In this document: positions 56,409 through 64,000 of the stretch, piece by piece
Layout: the number at the start of each line of letters is the position of its first letter
How positions within the stretch are numbered: position 1 is the stretch's first letter
From: Kaistia soli DSM 19436
GTDB taxonomy: Bacteria; Pseudomonadota; Alphaproteobacteria; Rhizobiales; Kaistiaceae
Reading direction: 5' to 3'
Assembly: GCF_900129325.1 (NCBI RefSeq)
Contig: NZ_FQUP01000001.1
Location: forward strand, 1,268,224 to 1,332,223
DNA length: 64,000 nt
Program-made: the position numbers and the translations under genes
Notes under the pieces: model-generated
What the model saw: only the letters and a program-made list of their open reading frames with translations
Told to the model about the DNA's origin: nothing
Databases searched by the model: none

Positions 56409-58070
56409 TCAGGCTTCGGCGAGCGTGCCGGCCAGTGCCCGCGCAATGCGCTCGCGCGTCTCGGGAATGCCATAGATCGCGACGAAGGAACCGAAGCGTG
56501 GACCCTGGTCCTGGCCGAGCAGCACCTGATAGAGGCCGCGGAACCAATCCAGCGAAACGCCGGGCGGGTTGCCATCCGGGCCTTTCTTGGCCGGGTCGGG
56601 GAAATAGGTGCGGCCGACATCGAATACCACGGTCTGGATCTCGTCAGCCGTCGAGGCAGGCGGCAGAGCGGCCAGCGCGGCGTCGAGCGCACGAAGCGCC
56701 TCGCCGATCGTGCCTTCCGGCAAGACATAGTGCTTCTTCGCCTTCAACACGTCGGCATAGTAGCGGATGGCGAAGCCCGCGAGCTGGTCGAGCTTTTCGC
56801 GCGCGGCGGGGGCCATCTCCGGCAAGTAGCGCGAGATATACGCCCAGAGCACGGCCTTGTCGCTCGCATCCGAAACCGAGACGAGGTTCAGCAGCATCGC
56901 GAAGCTGATCGGCGCGAAGTCCGCCGGCGGCTGGCCCGAATGGATGTGCCAGGCCGGGTTGCCGAGCTGCTGATCGAGCGCCTGGCGCGGGAACGCCTCG
57001 ATGAACGCTGAATACTCGTCGACGTGACGCGGAATGACCTCGAAGCCGAGCCGCTTTGCGGTCTTCGGCTTGGTGTACATCAGAAGCGACAGGCTTTCCG
57101 GCGCGGCATAGGTCAGCCACTGCTCGATCGTCAGGCCATTGCCCTTCGACTTTGAGATTTTCTCGCCATTCTCGTCGAGAAAATGCTCGTAGGTGAAGCA
57201 TTCCGGCGGCTCGGCTCCAAGCGCGCGGCAGATGCGGGTCGACAGCTTGACGCTGTCGATGAGGTCCTTGCCGCTCATCTCGTAATCGACGCCGAGCGCG
57301 AACCAGCGCATCGCCCAATCCGCCTTCCACTGGCACTTGACCGCGCCGCCTGTCACCTCGGTAGTGACCCGCGCACCATCCTCCGGATCGATATAGGTGA
57401 TCGTGCCGGCGGCGACGTCGCGATCGACCATCGGAACCTGCAGCACGACACCCGTCTTCTTCGAGATTGGCAGGAACGGCGAATAGGTGGCGCGCCGGTC
57501 CGGCCCGAGGGTCGGCAGGATGATCTCCATCACCTCGTCATAGACTTCGAGCATGCGGCGAAGCGCCGTGTCGAAGCGCCCCGAGGCATAGTAGTCGGTG
57601 GCGCTGGCGAACTCGTAGGCGAAGCCGAAGCCATCGAGAAACGCGCGCAGGCGCGCATTATTGGCCGCGCCGAACGAGGGATACTCGTTCGAGAACGGAT
57701 CCGGCACGCGGGTGAGCGGCATGCCGAGATGGGCCTGCATCATCTCCTGGTTGGGGACGTTCGACGGCACCTTGCGCAGCCCGTCCATATCGTCCGAGAA
57801 GGACAGCAGCCGCGTCTCGATCTTGTCCTCGGTCAGCAGGCGGAAGGCAGTCCGCACCATGGTCGTGCGGGCCACCTCGCCAAAGGTGCCGATATGCGGC
57901 AGGCCCGATGGGCCGTAGCCGGTCTCGAAGAGCACGGGTGACTTCGGCCCACGCTTCTCCAGCCGCGCAATGATCCGCCGCGCTTCCTCGAACGGCCAGG
58001 CTTTCGACTCGTTCGCCGCCGCGACAATGGCTGGCGAGAGATCGAGAACGGGCGGCAGGGCGTTGGACAT
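56409..58070 (-). CDS. lysK: Lysyl-tRNA synthetase, class I
   Basis: 553 aa from ATG 58070. Class I signatures: [16 protein letters not shown] (HIGH-like) near residue 55 and [11 protein letters not shown] (KMSKS). [23 protein letters not shown] is typical of the class I LysRS core, and the C-terminal helical domain follows. Charges tRNA-Lys. The class I form, common to archaea and alphaproteobacteria, supports the taxonomic reading of the window. Confidence 0.95.
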   Translation of the reverse strand: MSNALPPVLDLSPAIVAAANESKAWPFEEARRIIARLEKRGPKSPVLFETGYGPSGLPHIGTFGEVARTTMVRTAFRLLTEDKIETRLLSFSDDMDGLRKVPSNVPNQEMMQAHLGMPLTRVPDPFSNEYPSFGAANNARLRAFLDGFGFAYEFASATDYYASGRFDTALRRMLEVYDEVMEIILPTLGPDRRATYSPFLPISKKTGVVLQVPMVDRDVAAGTITYIDPEDGARVTTEVTGGAVKCQWKADWAMRWFALGVDYEMSGKDLIDSVKLSTRICRALGAEPPECFTYEHFLDENGEKISKSKGNGLTIEQWLTYAAPESLSLLMYTKPKTAKRLGFEVIPRHVDEYSAFIEAFPRQALDQQLGNPAWHIHSGQPPADFAPISFAMLLNLVSVSDASDKAVLWAYISRYLPEMAPAAREKLDQLAGFAIRYYADVLKAKKHYVLPEGTIGEALRALDAALAALPPASTADEIQTVVFDVGRTYFPDPAKKGPDGNPPGVSLDWFRGLYQVLLGQDQGPRFGSFVAIYGIPETRERIARALAGTLAEA

Positions 58071-58267
58071 GGAAACCTCGTGGAGATGCGGGCGCGGCCA
58101 AAGCCGCGTCGCGGGCGCGAGAGCCATAGGGAGCAGGCGGGACGACGTCAATGGCGTAGCGGCGCGATGGGTTCACGGGACCGTCAAGCTTGAGCCGTTG
58201 AATAGGGCGGCGCGACATCCTAGTTTCGGGGCGCCGCGACACGCGGTCCTTCGACGGAGCTATCACT

Positions 58268-58702
58268 ATGGACAAAGCCATCGCCGCCACCCGGACCGCC
58301 GTTTCTCCGCAGGAGGCGCTGATCTATGTCATGGTGACGTTGTCCGCCGTCGACCGCGAGATGACCGACCGCGAGTTGCGCAAGATCGGCGATATCGTCA
58401 ACACGCTGCCGATCTTTGGCGGCTTCGACACCGACCGCCTGATCCATGTCGCGGAGGCCTGCGGCGCGATCACCCGCGAGGCTGATGGCCTGCATGAAGT
58501 ATTGACGGTGATCGCCACCGCGCTGCCGAAGAAGCTCCACGAGACGGCCTATGCCCTCGCCGTCGAGGTCGCGGCAGCTGATCTTCATGTCGAGCAGGAA
58601 GAGCTGCGCTTTCTCGAACTCCTGCGCGATGTGCTCGATGTCGACGGGCTGACGGCCGCGGCGATCGAGCGTGGCGCCCGCGCCCGCTATCGGACGCTCT
58701 GA
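58268..58702 (+). CDS. TerB-like tellurite-resistance family protein
   Basis: 144 aa, all helical. LIYVMVTLSAVDREMTDRELRKIGDIVNTLP and ALAVEVAAADLHVEQEELRFLELLRDVLDV carry the two acidic TerB motifs (DREMTDRE and ADLHVEQEE) that bind a metal. Function in membrane stress or signalling is unproven. No other ter genes are nearby. Convergent with the binding-protein gene (4-base gap). Confidence 0.85.
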   Translation: MDKAIAATRTAVSPQEALIYVMVTLSAVDREMTDRELRKIGDIVNTLPIFGGFDTDRLIHVAEACGAITREADGLHEVLTVIATALPKKLHETAYALAVEVAAADLHVEQEELRFLELLRDVLDVDGLTAAAIERGARARYRTL

Positions 58703-58706
58703 CCGG

Positions 58707-59588
58707 CTAGAAATAGCCGACGGGGAAATAGCGCAGATACAGCTCGGCGAAGACGCCCTTGTCATAGAGGCTGTCGAGCGCCCAATCGATGGCATGGCGA
58801 AGTTCCGGCTTCTCCGGCGGTAGCGCGATCGCGAAGCCCTCGCCGAAGAAATGCGGCTCGAGATAGGGGCCGCCGACGAAGCGGCAGCAATCCTTCGCCG
58901 CCGCAGATTGCAGGAAGAAGGCGAGCGCCAGCCCGTCGCCGAAGACGAGATCGGCCTTGCCGGATGTCATAGCTTCCGTTGCGAGCGGCAGCGTCTCGAC
59001 GGTGAGGCGCTTCGCCTTCGGGAAGAAGGCGGTGACATAGGCCTCATGCGCACTGCCGGCGACGACCGCGACCGTTCGGCCCGCGAGGGCCGCTGGCGTG
59101 ACGTCGGCATCCGGCCGCGATGCCGGGCCTAGGAAGCGCGCGGCCGGCCGCAGATAGACCTCCGAGAACGACAGCGCCTTCCGCGCCTCCGCCGTGATCG
59201 CGAGCCCGGCGATCGCCGCATCGATGCGGCCCTCTCCGATCGACGCCGCGAGACTATCGAACGGCCTTGCCTGCATGGTGCAGGAGATCGCCAGTTCCGT
59301 GCAGATGGCGCGGGCGAGATCGACATTGAAGCCGGTCAAAGCGCCATCGGGACCAATAAAGCTGAACGGCGGGAAATCGGCCGAAGTGGCAAAGCGGATG
59401 CTGCCGACGGCATCGACTGCCGGGCGGTCGAGCCGGCGGTTCGGATCGAAGAAATTCGGGATGACCACAGAGCTTCCGGCGACCTCGGCGGCATGCGCGG
59501 GTTCCCCGCCCCATATCGGCCGCCCCCCTGACGGCGCGATCATCAGCATGGCGAACATCGCGACGCGAATTGCCAAGGACGAATACAT
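58707..59588 (-). CDS. Periplasmic amino-acid-type substrate-binding protein (family 3)
   Basis: 293 aa from ATG 59588 with a signal peptide, residues 1-33 (cut near AHAAEV). IRFATSADFPPFSFIGPDGALTGFNVDLARAIC is the family 3 signature. LTVETLPLATEAMTSGKADLVFGDGLALAFFLQ and DWALDSLYDKGVFAELYLRYFP complete the two lobes. No permease or ATPase genes are adjacent, so it is an orphan binding protein or works with distant components. Confidence 0.85.
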   Translation of the reverse strand: MYSSLAIRVAMFAMLMIAPSGGRPIWGGEPAHAAEVAGSSVVIPNFFDPNRRLDRPAVDAVGSIRFATSADFPPFSFIGPDGALTGFNVDLARAICTELAISCTMQARPFDSLAASIGEGRIDAAIAGLAITAEARKALSFSEVYLRPAARFLGPASRPDADVTPAALAGRTVAVVAGSAHEAYVTAFFPKAKRLTVETLPLATEAMTSGKADLVFGDGLALAFFLQSAAAKDCCRFVGGPYLEPHFFGEGFAIALPPEKPELRHAIDWALDSLYDKGVFAELYLRYFPVGYF

Positions 59589-59722
59589 CTGGAATAACTC
59601 TTGGTTGTAGGATCTTCTATCTGCAGGTTGCAGTCTGGTCCGACGACTTCGAAACCAAGTGAACGATATGGCGGGACGATAGTCGAGAGCCGCTCCGGCG
59701 GGAGTGGCGGACAGGGGCGGGC

Positions 59723-61204
59723 TTGAACTTCCGCGAAAAATGGTCGATCTCCGGCGCCGTCGCTCCAACCGAGCGAAAGAGTGCCTCGTCCAGCGACACC
59801 CTATCTGCCTGTGCGGCCGCGCTCGGCCTGGCCTTCGAACCGCGCCCCGAGCGCGATGGTTTTCGAGCCCGCACTGAACCTGGCGACCAGAGCGACATTG
59901 GCGAAATCGCCGCGGCGATCCGTGCCGGCAGAGCCGCGATGGCCATGCGGGATGGCGAGGCGAGATTGCTGATCGCGCCCGCGGCCGAGGAGTTCCAGCT
60001 GCTGGCCGCCCGGATCGCGGAGCAGCCCGGCCTGCGCGACCGCATTGCGATCACGACGCCCGCGGCCATCCGCCGCCTGTTGCTCAATGCCAACCAGAAG
60101 TCGTTCGCTGCCCATGCAATTCATGGGCTCAGCCGCCAGCGACCGGACCTCTCGGCACGGCAGCTGTTTACGCCTGCGCAACTCGTCGTGATCCTGTCCC
60201 TGCTGGCCGGCATTGCCGGGGCCATCTATCTGGCAGGCTGGGTGACGGTCGCGGTGCTCGATATCCTCGCGGCCCTGCTGTTCTTGGCGATCATCATGAT
60301 CCGCATGCAGGCGATCACGCTCGTTACCCACAATGCCCGGCAGCGCCGCCCCGACTTGCCCGAAGCGGACCCGGCGCGCCTGCCCGTCTACACGATCCTG
60401 CTGCCGCTGCATGACGAGGCGCACATGATCGGCGACTTGCTTGCCGCCATGGAACGCCTGGTCTGGCCGCGTGAAAAGCTGGACATCAAGCTGATCGTCG
60501 AGGCCGACGACGCACGAACGATCGCGGCCATTGCAGCGTTGCGGCTCGGGCCGCCCTACGAGCTGATCCGCGTGCCGGCGGCGAGGCCGCGTACCAAGCC
60601 GAAGGCGCTCGCTTTTGCCCTGCCGCTCGCGCGCGGCGAGTTCGTCACCGTCTATGATGCAGAAGATCGGCCTGATCCGATGCAGCTCCTGGAGGCCTAT
60701 ACCGCCTTTGCTGCCGCGAACGCGGATCTCGCCTGCCTGCAGGCACCTCTTCTCATCGACAACGCCGATACCAATGGCCTGACGGCGCTGTTCGCGCTCG
60801 AATATTCGGTACAGTTCGACGGCATCCTGCCTTGGCTCGCGACCCTCGACATGCCGCTGCCGCTCGGCGGCACGTCCAATCATTTCCGCCGCGCGGCGCT
60901 CGAACGGGTTGGCGGCTGGGACCCCTATAATGTGACGGAGGATGCGGATCTCGGCATCCGCCTTGCCCGCTTCGGCTACCGGTCCGCCACGATCCAGTGC
61001 CCGACCTATGAAGAGGCGCCGGCGACCGTCAAGTCGTGGCTCGCCCAGCGGACGCGCTGGCTGAAGGGCTGGATGCTCACTTTATCGCTAGTTAGATGTT
61101 TGTGTATTTGCAAGCACATGATGATGTTTTTCCTTAGAGCTTGGTCGTCTGTCGCAACGGTATCGCAACAACTCGCGCGTGGCCCTCGCCCATCCCATGT
61201 TTAG
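59723..61204 (+). pseudogene. Glycosyltransferase family 2, truncated by integrated DNA
   Basis: The frame from TTG 59723 (start uncertain) encodes an N-terminal domain, two membrane helices (about residues 150-190) and a GT2 domain: YTILLPLHDEAHMIGDLL, VTVYDAEDRPDP (DxD-type), LGGTSNHFRRAALERVGGWD, TEDADLG and QRTRWLKGWML. At about 61078, directly after QxxRW, the sequence changes to AT-rich DNA and an unrelated tail (LSLVRCLCICKHMMMFFLR) ending at 61202. The C-terminal membrane helices that normally follow are missing. A processive polysaccharide synthase is likely inactivated. Confidence 0.8.
61078..61083. mobile_element. Left border of an integrated element (approximate)
   Basis: The coding homology of the glycosyltransferase stops here and base composition shifts. 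From this point to the window end the genes are of integrative-element type, including a tyrosine recombinase at 63399-63974. The other border and its direct repeat are outside the window, so the position is accurate only to a few tens of bases. Confidence 0.5.
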
Positions 61205-61283
61205 GGATGGACACATTTCGATGCCCTTGCCAGTTTGCGGTAGTTTTCGGGCTAGCCGGCTAGTGCCAAATTGGGCGGTGATG

Positions 61284-61520
61284 TCAGCACGGCGGTTTCG
61301 CGGCGCTATCGCATTCGGCTAGGTCGGCGATCGCGGTACGACGCAACGCTTCCGCGGCAGGATCCCAGCGGGCTTCGATCTGCCACTGCCGCGGTGGACG
61401 AACCAGACAGGCTGTTGAAACAACCAAACCGTCGCTGTCCATGAAGGCCCAGCCAACTTCGATAGGCACGCCGCCTAATGTCGATGCCTCGCAATCATAG
61501 AAGACCGGTTCGTGAACCAC
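61284..61520 (-). pseudogene. DnaQ-like 3'-5' exonuclease, C-terminally truncated
   Basis: 78 aa. The start VFYDCEASTLGGVPIEVGWAF holds the Exo I motif with Asp9 and Glu11. LVRPPRQWQIEARWDPAAEAL is the following conserved part of small DEDD exonucleases carried by mobile elements. Full members run to about 180 aa with further D and H motifs. Here the frame ends after AECDSAAKPPC, so it lacks the rest of the active site. Confidence 0.6.
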
Positions 61521-61603
61521 GCCCCTCGTCCTTTTGACAATCCGCTCAGCTTGGTTCTGGCCGCTGAGATGGCATTCGAAGCGGCGGCATTGCTGGGCGT
61601 CAG

Positions 61604-61633
61604 CGCTGGGCGACCAAGCTTGGTCGCCCAGCG
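61604..61633. repeat. Perfect 30-bp palindrome
   Basis: The left arm CGCTGGGCGACCAAG is followed immediately by its exact reverse complement, with no spacer. It lies between the exonuclease fragment and the exported-protein gene. The arm contains GCGACCAA, which also occurs at 62240-62247 and, inverted, at 62110-62117. No T-run follows, so a plain terminator is unlikely. It could be a binding site for a dimeric regulator or element-specific recombination protein. Confidence 0.7.
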
Positions 61634-61668
61634 GTCGCTAATGCCCTGCGCGCTGTCCCTTCAGTCCG

Positions 61669-62049
61669 CTATTGGCGCACGAGTTCAACCGACCATTCGC
61701 CCGGCGGACCCTTGTCCCACTGGATGAGGAACAGCATTTCCACCTGCGCCAACGGCCCCGACACCGTAGCGACGCAAGTGCGCGAGCCTTGCCTGCTCGG
61801 CATTCTGGGTGCCGCGGCTGTTTGCACCTCGAGGTCCTGCGAGCTTTGTGCGTTGAGTTGGTCGGAGAGACGCGACCTGACCTCCTCTGCGTTGCAGTTG
61901 GGCAGATCCTCCCCGTTGGATGAGGATGAAGCTGCCGCCGTCGGCAGCCGATAGGCGGCCGGCTCGCCCCACAGCCAGTGCGCGCCATATGAGAGACCAG
62001 CCCATAGGACAAGCGAAAGCCCGACCGCCGTCGATGTTTTTAGTTTCAT
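61669..62049 (-). CDS. Exported protein of element, unknown (126 aa)
   Basis: Start ATG 62049 (MKLKTSTAVGLSLVLWAGLSYG): a signal or anchor segment at residues 7-24. The mature part has two regions: LPNCNAEEVRSRLSDQLNAQSS and SRTCVATVSGPLAQVEMLFLIQWD, the latter a beta-rich end (GEWSVELVRQ). Two cysteines could pair. I know similar proteins in rhizobial islands but no function. Confidence 0.6.
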   Translation of the reverse strand: MKLKTSTAVGLSLVLWAGLSYGAHWLWGEPAAYRLPTAAASSSSNGEDLPNCNAEEVRSRLSDQLNAQSSQDLEVQTAAAPRMPSRQGSRTCVATVSGPLAQVEMLFLIQWDKGPPGEWSVELVRQ

Positions 62050-62365
62050 AATAAGCCCCGATTGATTTGCACGACCAAGTGCACGCCGCCCCGGCCTGGT
62101 GCCGGGTGGTTGGTCGCGTGAAAGCGAGGCTGAACACGCCCTGCCTATTCCCCCGTTTGGACGCGCGCAAGCGCTCGCTCAAACGTCGAGTTTTGTATTT
62201 GGCAGGCCACCCGACATGGGGGTCTGCCTCGCTATTGCCGCGACCAAGCGACGTGGTTCGATGATGGCATACTGCCGACCGGGGGGCAAACGACCGCAAC
62301 CGCCGGACGACGCGTTCGGCGTCTCCAATGGATCCGATAGATTGCTCCCCGGGACTTTGTTGGCG
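62050..62365. other. Non-coding region in element
   Basis: 316 bases upstream of the exported-protein gene and downstream of the protease-like gene. It has copies of GCGACCAA at 62110-62117 (inverted) and 62240-62247, as in the palindrome at 61604-61633. No gene or RNA is recognisable. Confidence 0.4.
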
Positions 62366-62920
62366 CTAAGCGCTGCTTGGCGCGAGCCGGATCCGCAGCA
62401 GCGATGGTCCGTCGACGATTTGCTCCCGTCGACAGCGGTCGAGCCGGACGCGATTGATGCCAGCACTGTCGTAGAAGCAGAGATAATCGGCGGTCAGTCG
62501 ATGTGCAGTGGTCCAGTGGTCGAATGCACCGCCGAGCCCCACGATCACCGCGGAGCCTCGCTCGTCCAGCACCTCTGCAAGCCATCGCTCCAGTGTCTTG
62601 AAGGCGACGGACTCGCTAGCGCGGAAAGGCCGCTCGACGATCAACCTGAGGCCGTGGCGCTTTGCCAGATGCTTGTCGGCCGCTGCAATAAGCTTCCGAA
62701 GCGGTGCCGCGTCGACCCCATGGGACGTTGCGTGCACCAAGCCGACGCGATGATCAGCTTCGCGCAAAAGCTTGCGGAAGAGCCGCTGCCAATCTCGACG
62801 ACTGAGCGTCGAGGTCTCAGATCCGAGCGCCAGCTTAATAGCGTTGAGGATGGCATAGAGACCGCACAGCGTATCGAGATTGCCTTGGCGAAACGGCGGC
62901 GGGAGGCGAGCTAGAGGCAT
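62366..62920 (-). CDS. Papain-like cysteine-protease-fold protein of element
   Basis: 184 aa. The start RQGNLDTLCGLYAILNAIK places Cys19 in the G-x-L-C-G-L-Y-A-x-x-N-A setting of C39-like and related papain-fold peptidases. His135 is in GGAFDHWTTAH, and Asp151 in YLCFYDSAG could complete a triad. The chain is short and has no signal peptide, so it should act in the cytosol. A processing or effector role is possible; a peptidase activity is inferred only from the residues. Confidence 0.65.
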   Translation of the reverse strand: MPLARLPPPFRQGNLDTLCGLYAILNAIKLALGSETSTLSRRDWQRLFRKLLREADHRVGLVHATSHGVDAAPLRKLIAAADKHLAKRHGLRLIVERPFRASESVAFKTLERWLAEVLDERGSAVIVGLGGAFDHWTTAHRLTADYLCFYDSAGINRVRLDRCRREQIVDGPSLLRIRLAPSSA

Positions 62921-62932
62921 CGCCTGACCTAC

Positions 62933-63304
62933 TCAATATTCGTTCGCGAGCATCACGGTCATGACGCGCGCGGTGACCTTTGGATCGGCCGGATCGGGCG
63001 AGTGTAGACGGAGGCTGCGGTCGTAGTAGTCGATCTTGAAGAAGACCTTCTTCCCTTCGAACTCGATCGAACCGAAGTCGCGTTCACCGTAAGGATCGTT
63101 GCCGGTATCGAACGCGTCGAAGCCGGCAATTGCCGTTGAAATGGCCTGCACGGCCTCGAAGCCGAGCGCCGCGACACCATCGGTCACCACGACGCTGCCG
63201 CCGCGATGCTGAGTGCGCAAGGCGTCGTTGAGCCTGCGGATACGCTCAAGCCGGGCTGGAGCGGCGATGCGTGGATTCCGATGATCGTAGCTAAATTTGT
63301 TCAT
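62933..63304 (-). CDS. DUF3768 family protein
   Basis: 123 aa from ATG 63304 (ATG 63319 is an alternative). RIRRLNDALRTQHRGGSVVVTDGVAALG, then FDAFDTGNDPYGERDFGSIEF, KVFFKIDYYD and SPDPADPKVTARVMTVMLANEY match DUF3768 over the full length. The family is found on plasmids and integrative elements of alphaproteobacteria and has no known function. It lies between the protease-like and recombinase genes, all on one strand. Confidence 0.9.
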   Translation of the reverse strand: MNKFSYDHRNPRIAAPARLERIRRLNDALRTQHRGGSVVVTDGVAALGFEAVQAISTAIAGFDAFDTGNDPYGERDFGSIEFEGKKVFFKIDYYDRSLRLHSPDPADPKVTARVMTVMLANEY

Positions 63305-63398
63305 GATTTGTTCTTTCATTGAGTTACAAGGATGTCTTTGGCTTTTGGCCTGCGCGGCGCGACGAACACAGCAGGGCAACTGCAACCTGGGTGGATCT

Positions 63399-63974
63399 TC
63401 ACAGCGAACGCACGAGCCGCCGTTGGGCGTCCTCGCTTCCGTCGATATAGCCCTGTGTCGTCTTGAGAGACCGATGACCGACGAGGATCTGAACATCGCG
63501 AAGTGAGCCACCCGCCTTGCCCACCTGACGGGCTGCCTGCGTGACGAATGTTCGACGACCCGAATGGGAGGAGCAGCCTTGCAGCTCCAGCTCCCGGTAA
63601 AGGCTGGCAAACCAGTTGACGATCGCATCGGGTGTCATGGCACCGCCGCGCTGTGATCGAATGACGGGGCCGCAATCCGTTGCCCCGCATTGCAGCTTCA
63701 CCAGTGCAGATCGCAGTGTCGGATGAATAGGAATGCGGCGGCCACTTCCCATTTTGGCTGCGCGGTTCGGCAGTTCGATCGTCGTGGCGACGCGGCCACG
63801 CGTATCGGTGACCATGCGCCATGTCAGCCTGGCGATCTCGCAGGCCCTAAGCCCGGCTTTCACGCTGAGCAGAATGATGACGGCGCTGCGTTGCGCATCG
63901 CGCCGCCGTGACGCGTGACGAAGCGCACGACGAATGTCGGCGCCGCCAAGGACCTTGGCAGTTTGTCCAATCAT
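63399..63974 (-). CDS. Compact tyrosine recombinase/integrase
   Basis: 191 aa from ATG 63974. It has all the catalytic residues: Arg43 (GLRACEIARL), Lys74, His137-x-x-Arg140 (SHSGRRTFVT), His167 (VGHRSLKTT) and Tyr176 (QGYIDG). The N-terminal core-binding (SAM-like) domain of normal integrases is absent; only about 30 residues precede the catalytic domain. Small recombinases of this type accompany DUF3768 genes in rhizobial elements. It may need a partner for arm binding. Confidence 0.85.
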   Translation of the reverse strand: MIGQTAKVLGGADIRRALRHASRRRDAQRSAVIILLSVKAGLRACEIARLTWRMVTDTRGRVATTIELPNRAAKMGSGRRIPIHPTLRSALVKLQCGATDCGPVIRSQRGGAMTPDAIVNWFASLYRELELQGCSSHSGRRTFVTQAARQVGKAGGSLRDVQILVGHRSLKTTQGYIDGSEDAQRRLVRSL

Positions 63975-64000
63975 GGAATCCTCGATGAGTTGATGATTGT

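Noticed and set aside
61669-62299. Longer alternative minus-strand frames over the exported-protein gene
   Set aside because: Only the frame starting at 62049 gives a signal-like N-terminus and balanced composition. The 61685-62299 frame is Arg-rich and overlaps it out of phase.

Overview
The window is high-GC DNA from an alphaproteobacterium, most likely order Hyphomicrobiales (Rhizobiales). The signs are a class I lysyl-tRNA synthetase, polyol and sulfonate ABC operons, an Lrp/racemase pair, DUF892 and SDR stress-type genes, and integrative-element genes (DUF3768, small tyrosine recombinase) typical of rhizobial islands. No rRNA or CRISPR array is seen. One tRNA gene, tRNA-Gly(CCC), lies at 41683-41757.

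Bases 1 to about 10.9 kb are the right end of a prophage whose left part is outside the window. It holds two consecutive four-gene tail-tip modules. Each has a small adaptor-like protein, a beta-rich linker protein, an SGNH-hydrolase tail protein and a lectin-like or unknown tail protein. A decayed partial copy lies between them at 4.2-4.8 kb. A lysis cassette follows: membrane protein, holin-like protein, SAR-type GH24 lysozyme, Rz, embedded Rz1 and a coiled-coil membrane protein. Directly after it, on the other strand and visibly lower in GC, is a tightly packed three-gene cassette (TIGR04255-like protein plus two unknown proteins, 10.9-12.9 kb) in the place where phage cargo genes usually sit.

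From 13 to 61 kb the DNA looks chromosomal. A BKACE/VOC/carboxymuconolactone-decarboxylase operon lies divergent from an AraC regulator (13.2-17.6 kb). It is followed by a PfpI-family gene that appears to sit inside an older broken gene, an aminotransferase, SDRs, a ferritin-like DUF892 protein, a deleted iron permease, a MurJ-family flippase and an exported arylsulfatase. A polyol-type catabolic region (28.7-39.0 kb) has two zinc dehydrogenases, a GMC oxidoreductase, an AraC regulator, a binding protein with two permeases but no ATPase, and two SDRs, one resembling L-xylulose reductase. Next come an Lrp regulator divergent from a racemase, a small-molecule kinase, tRNA-Gly, a cupin, transaldolase plus phosphoketolase, and a complete ssuADCB alkanesulfonate operon. 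Housekeeping and mixed genes fill 50-59.6 kb: a deacetylase-family enzyme, MATE pump, PyrD, an S24 regulator with a nuclease-like exported protein, LysE, LysK, TerB and an amino-acid-type binding protein.

At about 61.08 kb a family 2 glycosyltransferase gene is cut off inside its QxxRW region and the composition changes. This is the left edge of an integrative element that runs to the end of the window. It carries an exonuclease fragment, an exported protein, a possible papain-like cysteine protease, a DUF3768 protein, a compact tyrosine recombinase with all catalytic residues, and a perfect 30-bp palindrome.
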